Source: Polytrichum commune (lineage: Eukaryota > Streptophyta > Polytrichopsida > Polytrichales > Polytrichaceae). Taken from it: a DNA stretch of 64,000 nucleotides. Both the position numbers and the translations under genes were made by a program. Within the stretch, counting starts at the first letter, position 1. Each line of letters begins with the position of its first letter. The DNA lies in contig OX485804.1 in assembly GCA_950295325.1 (NCBI GenBank), positions 10,478,001 to 10,542,000 on the forward strand. The letters are read 5' to 3'. The notes beneath the pieces are model-generated. The model was given only the letters and a program-made list of their open reading frames with translations, ran no database searches and was not told where the DNA came from. This document shows positions 1 to 11,160 of this stretch, in pieces.

Positions 1-702
1 AGGGCCAATCACTATTGTAGTGATTCTATAAGATAGAGGATGCTAAAACTGTCACTTTGAAGTGCTCAGTATAGTCACTATTACTAGATTGATAAACTTG
101 AAGTCTTTCTTCGTTAGTAACTGGAAGGAGGATCCTACACACCAAAGTGTGCCTTCTGTGGATTGTGCATGCAAAAGCTATAAGGGTTATAAGTTTCATT
201 GGTAGATTACCCTAGACCGTTAGGGAGTCTGATTGTAAGGTGGCGGACATTCTCAGAATCAACATGTGCTTCTTGTGCAAGATTTTGGTGTGCTGGTTTT
301 GGGGTAGGGTGCTGGTTTATTGCCCTCTACCTTATCCCATTTACATCCTAAGAATCTATGTCATCAATGAATCACTTAATTTGATCTAAATACAGTCATA
401 TTCTGGCAAAGTCATTTTTTATGTAATTGTGTTTTGAGAATTATGGGGATTTCATCCATCATGACAGGGAATTTGGAATAGGATATTGGGTTTCCATTGT
501 TTAGGTTAGAATTTGGCGAAACTCAGCCCACAAAAATAATTGCATTGACCTCTCCAATTTTTGACTGTGCAATTTGTTCTTCACCTGCTGTATTGCTGAA
601 TTTTTTCTTCACCAACATTCTCATAAGGAGTTCTCAAATATTTTTGGAAGGCTTGGTTACAAGTCTTCTGATTTGTGATGCCTGGAGGAATTTTGTTTGC
701 AG
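1..702. other. left edge, no gene recognised
   Basis: This stretch should hold intron and possibly earlier exons of the GT19 gene that follows. I could not recognise another exon here: open stretches are short and do not resemble the family. The first exon I accept begins after a TTTGTTTGCAG acceptor at 692-702 and needs a preceding exon ending two bases into a codon. Confidence 0.4.
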
Positions 703-2411
703 TGGTGTTCACATACATTTCATAGTACCCTCTATTTTACCAGGGGAAAGCCACATTATTGAGGAAGGTTTCCAAGAGTTTGGCCTCACAGGCCATGCCT
801 CACTTTGGCAGGTATAACAATGTTGTCAAGATATATACACATATATATATTGAAATTCATAAGGTGGGTACAATAATTTACAAGACTGGTTATATGGCGC
901 ATATGGAGAGTGACTTGAGAGACAATATTAGTTCTTTTGATCAACCAAAGTCAAGGAAGTATATGGATCGACAGAGGGAAGGTACACTATATATCTGATT
1001 TAGTGTGGGCCACACTAATTATCATCAACCCACAACAAAGAACTTTAGGCTAATTATCATGGACCACATTATAGTTCAAGTAACACATTTTCTCATTAAT
1101 GTTTCTTTATCGTGGGCCACATAATTTATCACGAAGGTAGATTAATGTGGGTCAGTACTATCACATAACATTAGTTCTTACTATGACGAGAGGCTTCAAA
1201 AATTTGTAACAAGACAACAATTTAATTCTACAGATAGTGTCACACTAAATCAGATATTTAGTATAGTAGTTGTTCAGGATTTAAGCTCATTTTTGGGGTT
1301 CTTGAGCAGGGAGACACTCAGATAGTGATGTCAGCAGCGGACCTTGCAATTACAAAGTCAGGAAGTGTAAATTTGGAGCTGGCTCTTCATAAGGTCAGTT
1401 ATTGTTGTCATGTCTTACAGCTTGGAAGGTTAATTCTTTCTGATAAATGTATAAATGTGAAGCTGAAGATCTACATTGTATTGATTATCTTCACAAAGCT
1501 AGAGTTAGATTGATGTATATGCTTTAGCTTCTTGCTTGTCGGGGATTTCAAACTGCCTTTGGTAGGATGATTGATGGCAACTCCATGTGTTGTTTTTTGT
1601 TTGCTAGGGGAAAAAGAAACAGTAGAGAAAAGCATCTTGGTTAATATTGTTTATGCTTGGATGCAAATAACATGGTCATTGTTGACTGATTACGTGTGAT
1701 AATGAATATATTTGAGGACAAACAGGTTCCTCAGGTGGTGGTGTACAAGATAGACAAAGTAACAGCGTGGATCGCAAGGGCCATTTTTAAGTTTGCAGTG
1801 AAGCATGTATCTCTGGTCAATTTAGTTCTCGAGGAAAAGGTGAAGGTCCTTCTGAAATCCTGCATTCTTTCATTCGTATAATTCGGGGTCCCAACCAGTG
1901 TTGGACTAATATCATCTTCTATTGATACCATGTGGAAATCTATAATGAGGATTTTATATTTTTTGATACAGGTAGCCTATGGGTATTTAACAGTATTTGT
2001 GTTTTCGATACCATTTGGGTCTATATACCATGCAAGAACCTTCATACTATGAAAAATCATCCTAGTATCAATACGGTGTAGAATGGTATCAACTCAAATA
2101 TTTACTTGGGTACACAAAGATCCTCTCAGCTTGAGAATCTGCTTCTTGACCTCTCCAAAGAAATATTTTTTCATGTTGAAACTTTAACACGTAGAGGGTA
2201 TGAAATGCAGGTGGTGCCAGAGTTCATTCAAGAGGAGGCTGTACCAGTAAATGTGGCAGAGGCTGCATTTGCTCTCTTACCAATATCAGGTTCAATTATG
2301 AGAGAGAATGTTTTAGATGGTTACATTAGACTATGTCCATTACTTGGAAAGCCAGGGGTTGTCAAAAGAACAGCTCAATTTGTTCTAGGATTGTTGCCTT
2401 CTGATAGATAA
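703..2411 (+). CDS. LpxB-like glycosyltransferase (family GT19), 3' exons
   Basis: Four exons join in one frame: 703-811, 1310-1393, 1726-1839 and 2211-2411 (stop). All three introns are GT-AG and fall between codons. The joined protein follows the C-terminal half of lipid-A-disaccharide synthase: a strand ending in IVPSILPG, then MSAADLAITKSGSVNLELAL (bacterial equivalent AADAALLASGTAALE), VPQVVVYKIDKVTAWIA, HVSLVNLVL, VVPEFIQEEAVP, and a helical tail ending GLLPSDR. Family members transfer a UDP-glucosamine-derived sugar to a lipid acceptor. In this half lie the nucleotide-sugar pocket (SGS/T, E) and the SL-NLL and PE-Q motifs. The wording is closer to what I recall of cyanobacterial LpxB than of the mitochondrial plant LpxB, so a plastid origin is possible; that is inference. 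The 5' exons are outside the window or not recognisable. Intron 1 carries a MITE (983-1265) and intron 3 a repeat fragment. Confidence 0.72.
983..1265. mobile_element. TA-flanked MITE, family T1, in GT19 intron
   Basis: Ends are inverted copies of each other: TACACTATATATCTGATTT on the left and, read on the minus strand, TATACTAAATATCTGATTT on the right, with TA at both borders. It is 283 bp, has no coding capacity, and lies wholly inside the intron between exons 703-811 and 1310-1393. The ends resemble those at 33751-34069 and 44344-44726. TA borders suggest a Tc1/mariner (Stowaway-like) origin. Confidence 0.65.
1925..2110 (+). repeat. fragment of dispersed repeat R62 in GT19 intron
   Basis: The stretch matches 62375-62570 on the same strand, sharing phrases such as GATACCATT-GGGTCTATA and CATGCAAGAA-TTCATAC. 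It matches 4440-4560 in reverse. It sits in the last intron of the GT19 gene. Confidence 0.55.
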
Positions 2412-4240
2412 TCTGCACTATAGTCAAACTCCACAATTTTCAAGTAGCAATTGGCCTGGGGACCTGTTGTGGTCAATAATTATCACCAGAGTTCAGGCTG
2501 GAACCATAATCACCCTCTTGGAGCAGTAGGCAGCCCATTTCATTTATTTACAGTTTTACAGTTACGGTTATTTACAGTTACAAGTTTCACTCTTGTACCA
2601 AATGTAGTTCAATCTTTGAGGAGCCTCTTCCTTCTTATTCTTCCAACCATGTCAGAGTACAACAAACTAGGGGCACTTTGTGATCAAATTTGATGCAGTA
2701 TCCATGCGGCATGTCAATAAGCTGCTCTTGCACTGTTGGCTTCATTGTTGTAAGGTAAGCAGACCTAATTTGGTTACTTATTTTATTGGTGACCTAAACC
2801 TATTTTATTTGAGTGGTATGCAGTTAGATATGGATCTAAGAATGGAAACCAAAGAGATTTGTTTTTAAAAGAGATAGGACTATAGACTCAATTGTAAAGT
2901 AAAGGAGATGCAACCATGGGTTTAGTCCCAAACCTTGAGTTTATGAGGATTTATACAAAATCACCCAAGTTTTCTTAATATTTACATTACTATACACAAA
3001 GAGTGTTGTTGGGCTATTATAACCCAACTTTCGAGCTTGGCCTACTAGGATGGGTGGGCCATGTTAGCCTTGCCTAGTCCGATCTAGGATCTAGGATGGC
3101 GGGTCCCATATGCATAACCTATTTTAGTCTTAAAATCCTCTCAAAGTTTGGAAGGTGGGAAGCAGAGGTCCCAAAAGTTTCACCCAACTTTCAAAATAGG
3201 CTCTAATGTATGACGAGCTCATAATGAGTTCTTCATATGAAAATCTCTTTGAGGGACTTTACGGATTAGTTTTATGTGCTCAAAATTTGTTAAGTATTCT
3301 AGGTGCAATAGCCATTTAACTAGAAAGAGAATCTTCACTCTCATAATAAAGGTGATCTTCATATACAAGCTCTGAATATTATGAGGAAAATGGGTATGGT
3401 CGTAGTTTGGACTTGCTAATGAACTTGTACTTACCGCTGGCTTAATATCCTAGGGAAAGTGGGTGCAGAGCTTAAAGTGGTTGTTTTCGGCCCACTTACC
3501 TTAGTTGGTCTTTTTGATCTATGTCCTAGTCACTCACCATTTTTTTTCTTCCAGATTTAGATTTTAAATGAAGTGAAATGAAATTGATTTTAGTGTTTGG
3601 GAAGCCAATAGTTTTCATGGGACTGAAAATACATCAGGTATCCTTGTATTCCAGCTTTGTCAGCTGAGATTAGCCAAGTCTTCATCTTGAAGTGACGTTA
3701 GTATTCGTCACAAGAAGTTGATGCGTATGACTTACATGTGATTCACAAAGAGCAAACATGATGTAGCAATTGTGCGAAGTCAAAGAAAACATTGAGTATG
3801 GTTCAATGTTTGGGCAAAACTAAAACGACCAGAATGTCTGTTCCAGTGTCGGACTGAAAGGACCTCAGTCCACAGTCCTTAAAGAGACTCCGCTTGTAGA
3901 AGTGATTGGAATTAAAGTGGTTGATAGACATAGCTAGCTTGCTTTCTAACTTCTGTCTTGTACCCTAATAATATGTAATAAGAAGTATGAAATTAGAAGT
4001 TGGATTGTTGCTTGTCTGTCAGGGACTATTTCAGCCCATTGAATCACTTCAATGGTACAGGAAAATGACGCTGCACGGGGCTCTCATGACATCTGCATGC
4101 AGTATATTTTTGAGGCGGAAATTTGGGTACTTTCTTAAAGCATTTGTGAATGATCTGGGAAGCAATTGTTACTGAAGATGCTTTCAGTGATTGAATTGTT
4201 GAAGTTATTGAAGATTGCTTTCAGTGCTTGTCTGTCAGGG
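2412..4240. other. 3' flank of GT19 gene and degenerate repeats
   Basis: The first few hundred bases are probably 3' untranslated sequence. About 3325-3530 is a degenerate plus-strand copy of the dispersed repeat seen better at 42475-42830 (shared AAAGAGAATCTTCACT, GGACTTGCTAAT and AAAGTGGGTGCAGAG-type phrases). No convincing coding region was found. Confidence 0.4.
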
Positions 4241-4279
4241 ACTATTACAACAATTGTTGAAGTGCATGCATCTTCAACA

Positions 4280-4600
4280 ACAATTGTTGGTATGGTACAT
4301 AGGTGAATGCATGGTGTTGATATTTGACATAAAAGATGTCATCAAAGAACTTACATGTTGTGGGTATCAAAGTCGTAATACTTGTCAAATCTTGATATTT
4401 GGTGGGTATCTCAAGGTGAGAATCTTTGTATACTTGAGTTGTTGTGTGGGTCAATATCATTCTCAAGTTTATTGAGACTAGGGCGATTTTATTTCTACGT
4501 GTGTGAAGGTTCTTGCATGATATATAGACCGGTAGGGTATTTAAATAAATAAAAAAGGGCTATTGAATATCCATGTCCTACTGGTATCCAAAAATGTGAT
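4280..4600 (-). repeat. dispersed repeat R62, reverse copy
   Basis: This is the reverse complement of the unit at 62375-62720. Both contain GGTATGGTACATAGGTG-like and GTGAATGCATGGTGTTGATA-like stretches and the tail with CATGCAAGAACCTTCA. No clear terminal repeats were found, so the class is unknown. Confidence 0.5.
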
Positions 4601-4739
4601 ATCAAAATGGTTGAGAAAATTTAGACAATATGAGAGCAACATTGGTATGGATGTGGGCTTCGTGAAGGATGTGTATGCTAAAGTATGTTGGCCTTTATGT
4701 GGTGACTCTTCTTAATTACACACCTATGTTTCACTAGTA

Positions 4740-5220
4740 TTTGACAAGTTTTTGTTACGAACGGACAACAAAATGACACGTCTACAATGAGATTGGATTA
4801 TGTGATCAAAATACAAACACCTTTCTAAGTTTGTCACTTAACACACCTGGGAAAGTCTATTGCACTGATTATCCCGATTAGTGAGTGAGGGCTAATAGTG
4901 CGTGTTGGAAATGAGTGAAGGTGATACTAAATTTCTTTAGTACGGCTTCGAAATTAGTGCCACCACAAGGTCTAGGCAACATTGTTTCATCTCGGCACTA
5001 TTCACTTTTGCATATAATTTTCTTTCGTCACTCTACAAGCACCTTAGAACACGCACCACTTCTCTTGAAATGTATGGTAAATGAGCATGTGTCCATGAAT
5101 TTAGTATCACTCCCTAAAAAGTTCAGCCCTCACTAACTAATTTTGAGACTTGACAAATTAGTGCATGTTTCTGAATTGAGTACCACACACACCAATTGAA
5201 ATAATCAACATAGTAACAAT
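4740..5220. other. unassigned repeat-like DNA
   Basis: The stretch holds phrases of the dispersed repeat family (ACACGTCTACAATGAGATTGG, then ATCAAAATACAAACACCTTTC-like text) with no gene. Confidence 0.3.
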
Positions 5221-5222
5221 TT

Positions 5223-5250
5223 AGAGAGAGAGACAGAGAGAGAGAGAGAA
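5223..5250. repeat. GA microsatellite
   Basis: Imperfect (GA)n run with one C interruption. Confidence 0.9.
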
Positions 5251-5955
5251 TCTTTAGTTTGAATTCTTCTAACTTTTGCATCTTGACCCCAATTTTGAAA
5301 CTTGTGATCCACAATTGCCAACCACATGAGACTATCCATAACGGCCAAGATTGTCTTGGGAATTTGAAGTGCCAATGATGGGATGTGTGAGACGTGTCGT
5401 GAAATCTATTTGACCGGGCTAACTTCACAAGGCCATGAGTTTGCAAGGGAGGGCAATGTCGATCACTACATGGAACTATGAGAAAGTACAACATAAGCAA
5501 AGGCGCTAAAAAGGGGGAGCCCCGCGATTGTCCTTTCAACACTAGTGCCCGAAATTTGACTGATATATACGCCTCTCTTTTTTCTTTCCACACACTCATG
5601 AAATTTTCATTTTTTCTTTTCCTTTTCTTTTTGACCTCTAGTATGGCTTCTAGTTTCTACATTGATACCGAAATCCGCATCGATGACTCACTGTCTGCAG
5701 CAAGGCCACTACACCATCCTTTCTGCTTGCCGATGACTCCATCAAACATTTTCAAACACTTCAATCCAAAAGGCCTCCTTCGGTTGTGTATAAAGGAGTA
5801 AAGTAACTTGGCTGAGTTCATCTTACCAATTGACTGGTGTTAATTCCATGAAGTGGAGAGGATGTTGTCGATTTTGTCGTTGCCTCCACGATCTAAAACC
5901 CTAAAATCCAAGCATCATCCGAAGTGAAAGGGTTAACATTTCTTCATTCAGTGGG

Positions 5956-6046
5956 CCCTCAGAATATAGTGGGGTGTTGGGAGTTTGGTTTGAATGTGAG
6001 TCTCCTTGCGTAGTTTTTTGAGCATCTCACTGTTATATTCTGAGGG
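5956..6046. repeat. short inverted repeat (hairpin, MITE-like)
   Basis: CCCTCAGAATATA at 5956-5968 is repeated inverted as TATATTCTGAGGG ending at 6046, giving a 91-bp hairpin-capable unit. No certain target duplication. Confidence 0.4.
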
Positions 6047-6049
6047 TCT

Positions 6050-7180
6050 GCGAAACGAGAGTTGCACGCTGAGTAATGTTATGTAGAGTTCATTTGTCGC
6101 CTTCAACAATTTAACTTGTTCCAAACTGACGTTTCTGTTTCTGTTTCTTTTCTTTTCTTTTCCAGCTTGAACCAACACAATTAGTATGATGTGTTGTTAC
6201 CGATGGTCGTCTAATTGAAATTCAAAACTATAGAATATTTTTGTTATAAACCTCAAATTGTAAAAGGATGATAGTTGTTACAACGGCTCCTTATAAAGAG
6301 TGTATGAATGAAGAGCCTCTTTGCCTCTAGGTTACTATCCCCTTTCATGAGTGGCCTCTATCTTGAGGACTTGAAAACAAACATCTGCAGCTAGTATGAA
6401 AGAGAAAAAACTTTGCAATTCAACCTCCTTGTGCAATCAATAAGGAGAATTGGTTTTGTGAGCATTCAAGCAAATCACAATTGCAATGTATGCAGCCAAA
6501 TCGAAGTTAGTGGCAAAATAGTCATATATCAAATCACACACACTACCTTCAAATTTTCCTAACCTACGTACTGCTCTTAAATAGAGTACGCTTAAGCATT
6601 TTAGCATGGAAATGTTTGATGAGATTGGGAAAGTCCAATTTGGAAAGTCCATGTGCAAAGTCTCCCATGGTTGCATTTAGCCATATGCATTATGTGATGC
6701 CTAACATGTCAAGTAAGCAAAGGAAACACAATAAGGGAGGCCATGGTTTATTGTCGTCGTCGAAATTCATTAATTAAGGTTTATGTGCACAAGTAGCCTT
6801 GCTCCGTAAATCCGCTTCAGGTTCACATATGAGCTTGTATTTATGCTCAAGATGAAGCATCCCTTATTCACACCACCCTCCCTAGACTGGTGTTGTCTCT
6901 CTCTCTCTCTCTTTCTCTCTCCATGCACAAGGCAAACGAGCCTCCAATGTCCTCGAGGGAGGTGGCTCTCAACCTATCTTCAATGTAGCCCATTTTTTGG
7001 ACATGAAGCATGTTCGAACTTTCTCTCCTCCTTTGTGCCAAAGCGACCCTGATTAAGTTTCATCTAAGAGTTTAGTTTAGACTTTGGCACCATACAAAGT
7101 GAGAGAGTTGTGGATAGCAAAGCCCATTAATAGCGAGGCATGCAACTCCCCCTTTAACGTAGATCTCGGTCTTAAATGGC
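6050..7180. other. intergenic, no gene seen
   Basis: No coding region or clear element was found apart from a CT microsatellite at 6895-6922. Confidence 0.35.
6895..6922. repeat. CT microsatellite
   Basis: Nearly pure (CT)n with one TTT interruption. Confidence 0.9.
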
Positions 7181-7440
7181 TACTTTTTCTAACTAGCCCA
7201 CTTCTCGTAGGATCGTAATATGAAACACACAATTTACCTAGTACCATATGGTTGGCAAATCTAAATCGAGGCCTTTGTCACTTTCCTCATAAACTTTGGA
7301 GCTCATATAAATATCATGTTCATCATCAAAGTGAAGATTCTCATGCTCATTAAGGCACACCATAGTGGCGCCTTCAATTATGATGACTATTGAGCCTAGA
7401 ATGATTACCATATTTTGCACATGGACCAATCTTTTTTTCT
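7180..7440 (-). repeat. dispersed repeat R42, reverse copy
   Basis: Reverse-strand relative of 42475-42830. Shared landmarks include CTCGTAGGAT, AATCTAAATC, CACTTTCCTCAT, GGAGCTCATAT, AAAGTGAAGATTCTC and TTGAGCCTAGAATG. Old and diverged. Confidence 0.45.
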
Positions 7441-8209
7441 TCTTCTGTATCTGATCTTAGAACCACACCACACCACACCACAAACCACCCACATACACGT
7501 GCCCTAATAAGAATAGTAACTGAATAAGACACGTCTCCCTTTGGATTTTTTTGGATAACTCTACTATGTCAACTCTCTTTTTCTTTCTTTTTTCCCTCTT
7601 AAAATGTAAGCCACTTCTCACAATATGCCCAATAACTATTTGCTCGTATAACATATGTATATAACATGTACACGGGGTGTACATACATAGAGTTTGAGAC
7701 ACGGGACCGGCATAAGGCGGCTTAAACAACACATAGAGGGGGTCCAAGTATTGATGCAACTGCCCGAATTAAAATTCGCAGTTCCTGACCACAAACTGAA
7801 GATCACGTTGCAAAAGGTCTAGCCGCAATTCTTTGAAAAGCATTTTGAGGGCTTTTATTGTTAAGGGCTTGAGGGCTTTGAGGGCTTTGAGAGACTTTGT
7901 CGATAACGTTGGTGGGGTTGTCGCATTTGAGAGCTTGCCCATGCCCACACAAGTTTTTTAAGAACTTTTTTTGGCCCGCCCACCGGGCGGACCCAAAGAT
8001 AGAGGGACAAATCTGTGTGAAAAGAATTGAGCACCATGTAGATAGCGGGATAAAAACTTGCACATAAAGGGCTGCATGGAAAGTGACCATTCACAACATA
8101 CTACTCGTAGATATAGTACTTGAAGCCTAAATTTTGGGACCCTCGAATAGGTAAAAAGAGAGGAGAGCCCCCCCCCCCCCTTTCCTCCCTTGAAACGACT
8201 TGGTTGATG
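7441..8209. other. intergenic, no gene seen
   Basis: No supported gene. A tandem CACACCACAC stretch near 7463-7485 and a C12 run at 8169-8180 are the only notable features. Confidence 0.35.
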
Positions 8210-8548
8210 TATACTCTAAACTTTGTGATATCAACCTCCTTAATTTCACTCCTTTGCTTATATCCCGAAACCCTTAGTTTAGATCTCACTCTTTGTTGTT
8301 ACGTTTATCCCTAACATAAATCATGGGTTTTGTCATTAAAATAAACCACCAAGGAATTCAGACCACACGTTCTCATCGTTGTAATTTTTGTCATATTGCA
8401 ATGTTGATTTTGTGCTATTCCATAATGTCACATGTTACATTATTTTTTATTTTTTAAATCACGCATCCATGTTAACACTACAAAATTCCTTAATATCACA
8501 TGCGCTTTGGTTGCCACAAGCATGATATTACGGAGTTTAAAGTGTATA
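8210..8548. mobile_element. TA-flanked MITE, family T2
   Basis: The left end TATACTCTAAACTTTGTGAT and the right end ATATTACGGAGTTTAAAGTG form an imperfect terminal inverted repeat bordered by TA. The inner right arm carries its own hairpin (AAATTCCTTAATATCAC against GATATTACGGAGTTT). It is homologous along its length to 47460-47895. Confidence 0.65.
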
Positions 8549-8559
8549 AGAAGGTGTGT

Positions 8560-9040
8560 GGGCCTTTAAGGAGGTAGATGGGTCTTAGGACCAGTTCACG
8601 TGGGGTCCAAGTCCCACTCATGTTAGCAAGTCTCAACATAGAGGCAAAGCCAACTTGTGAGCCTCAAGAAATCATTAAAATATGGTTAATTATCAATAAA
8701 GTAAGGTCTTCATTATTTTATGCAAAAATATTTGTGGAACTTGCCATGTTGAGAGTTAAGTCTAGCTTTCTGTTCGACCCAACTCTCAATACGAGTCCCA
8801 AGCCACACCCCCAAAAAGTGTGGCCACGTAAGCATCCATGTCATACTTGGAACTTGGGACTCTAAGAGTCCCAACTTCCATCCTGTCAACACTTGAGATT
8901 GCACAGATTGATCTCAAGTGACTTGGGACTTTGGATTTGGGACCCCTTGCGAGCCAACCCTTAAGTGATGTTATTTTATTTTATTTTATTTAAGTTTAAT
9001 TAAAATTTATATTTCCCGGTTTTCTTTTGTTTTTCTTCGT
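8560..9040. other. intergenic with small palindromes
   Basis: No gene. Around 8855-8935 are local palindromes: GGGACTCTAAGAGTCCC, and CACTTGAGAT paired with ATCTCAAGTG. Confidence 0.35.
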
Positions 9041-9044
9041 TTTT

Positions 9045-9290
9045 TTCCAACTAGTCCACTTCTTGTAGGATGTGTAACATGTGATCAATACAAGATAGTT
9101 TGCAAAAATCTAAATCAAAGCCGTCACCACTTTCCTCATGATTTTAAGAGCTCGTATGAGTATCTTGTTCATTACTAGACTGAAGATTCTCGTGGTCATT
9201 AAGTGGTCATATAGGTCCAACCCAATTTTGTTGACTATTGAACCTAGAATGGTTAACACGTTTTGAGCATGTGGGTTTTTTTAATTAATT
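9045..9290 (-). repeat. dispersed repeat R42, reverse copy
   Basis: Second reverse-strand copy of the unit at 42475-42830: CACTTCTTGTAGGAT, AAATCTAAATCAAAG, CACTTTCCTCATGATTTT, TTGAACCTAGAATGG. Confidence 0.45.
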
Positions 9291-9814
9291 TTATTAGTAA
9301 TCATAATTTAAAACATGTTTTCTTGGTATACGTTCTTGGAGCCACACTGCATACCACTAATATAAGTGTCTGATTAGGAGAACTAACCGAATTAGGCAAG
9401 TCTACCTTATATGATCATTCTTTGAATTTGGACACCTGTTCTTGAGTGGTACATGGCAAGGTTTGTAGTTGAGAACTGATTCAAAAAGATATGTGTTACA
9501 ATGAGGTTGGGCCATGTGCTCAGAATGTAGACACCATTCTAGATTCAATAATTGACAAATTTAGGTGGGCCTATGTGATCATCTATAGACAAAAAAGAAT
9601 CTTTACTTTGGCCTAGAGTCGTGTCTTTTGCATCTGAACTTCGACTTTGACACTTGAAATGTTATTCTTTGTGATTGACACCCAATTTGTCCATCCAAAA
9701 AAATGGAAAAATAAATAAATGTAACTGTACATGTATGTAGCCACGTTGTACCAAGGACAACATGGATAAAATAGCCATGTATGCACGACTCTAAATAATT
9801 TATTGTAGGAGTCA

Positions 9815-10080
9815 CTACACTAAGTAATAAGTATTGTAATTAGTGTCACTTACTATTCGGAGTTATGCAATGCTACAGTATAATCTTTTTACTACTAAAG
9901 TCACCATTGTAATTATTGTCCTTATTGTGATGTTGACTTTGTGTTTTTTCATAATATCACATGCTACAATAATTTATTTATTTATTTTGATCATGCATCC
10001 ATGTTAACACTATAAAACTCCTTGATTTCATGTGCACTCCTAGTTGTCAACAATGTGATGTTATGAAGTTTAAAGTGTAG
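9815..10080. mobile_element. degenerate MITE, family T2
   Basis: The right two thirds match 8380-8546 and 47700-47895 (CATGCATCCATGTTAACACT, then GAAGTTTAAAGTGTA). The left terminus is weak, so its start is approximate. Confidence 0.45.
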
Positions 10081-10459
10081 TTGTGATCGGGCTTGACTTT
10101 GATCCCCTCCAAGCCCCCCTCTTTGGGTCCACTTTGGTTCCCAAGCCTCACAACACGCAACCAAGAAACGTCCAATATATTGTGATTGAGGAGAGCAACA
10201 TTCCCAACTATTCGTTCATTTGAGCGGCTTTTTGTTCACTTTACACTCCACATACACGCGGTACAATACTAACCATTCTAGTGTTGAAGTGTCCCCATGT
10301 CCGAATCAATGAGTTCGTGAACGCTTGAACTTGGGATGGATATTGTATTTAGTATCATATGTTAGTTCATGTCATTGCGGTGATAATTCTAATGATTGTC
10401 GTTTATGACTAAGTTTACGAGTATTGTCACCCCAAGTTTTACTATATGCATGTTTTCAC

Positions 10460-11160
10460 ATCCTAGGAGAAGTGGGCCATTAAAAAAGAAGTAACCATTT
10501 AAGACTCATCTAGTTTATAATCACTTTCCTCACGATTTTTGGAGCTCATCTTAGGTTTACTTTATACTCAGGGCTGGATTGAGGGCCAACCCGAATTCTA
10601 ATCATTTCAATCGATTGGATCACTTGGTTTCATCAAATCCGGTCCAAGGGCTTTATACTAGGGTTGGGTCCAAATATTTATTCATCCTATGTGGCGTCCT
10701 AGGTGGAAAATTTTTAGTACCAAATTTTTGGGCTAGCTTGAAAAGTTCGGGACGAGGTTTTTGTTGGCTTGAACTCTCAACATGGGCCGGATTGGGTTCA
10801 TCCATTGAATAATGTAACATCTTTACCATGGATATCCATGGATATCCATGAAGGTTAATTCTCTTCATCAGACTTTCCCCTCAAGAACATTAAGACCTAA
10901 AATTAAACCTCATCACTTTACATGTGAAAAGGCCTGATGGAGTTGGGCTAGGTTAGGAGCTTAATGCTTCAAAATCATATTGGTGCTCACATCGGCCCCA
11001 AACCAAGTATAAAGTCACCCTTATTCATATCAAAGTGAAGATTCACTTTCTCATCTGATGATCATATAGGACTCCTCCCCCCCCCAAAAAAAAAGAAAAA
11101 ATAATGATGTTGGCTATTGAACATATTGAACCTATAAGTGAACAGATTCCGAGCACATAA
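10460..11160 (-). repeat. dispersed repeat R42 interrupted by ~0.45 kb
   Basis: The two halves of an R42 copy (about 10460-10555 and 11010-11160) are separated by unrelated DNA. The interrupting DNA includes a CCATGGATAT tandem palindrome at about 10828-10850. The inserted piece was not identified and its borders are approximate. Confidence 0.35.

Noticed and set aside
5123-5599. 158-codon open frame on the minus strand
   Set aside because: It crosses the GA microsatellite and has no recognisable domain.
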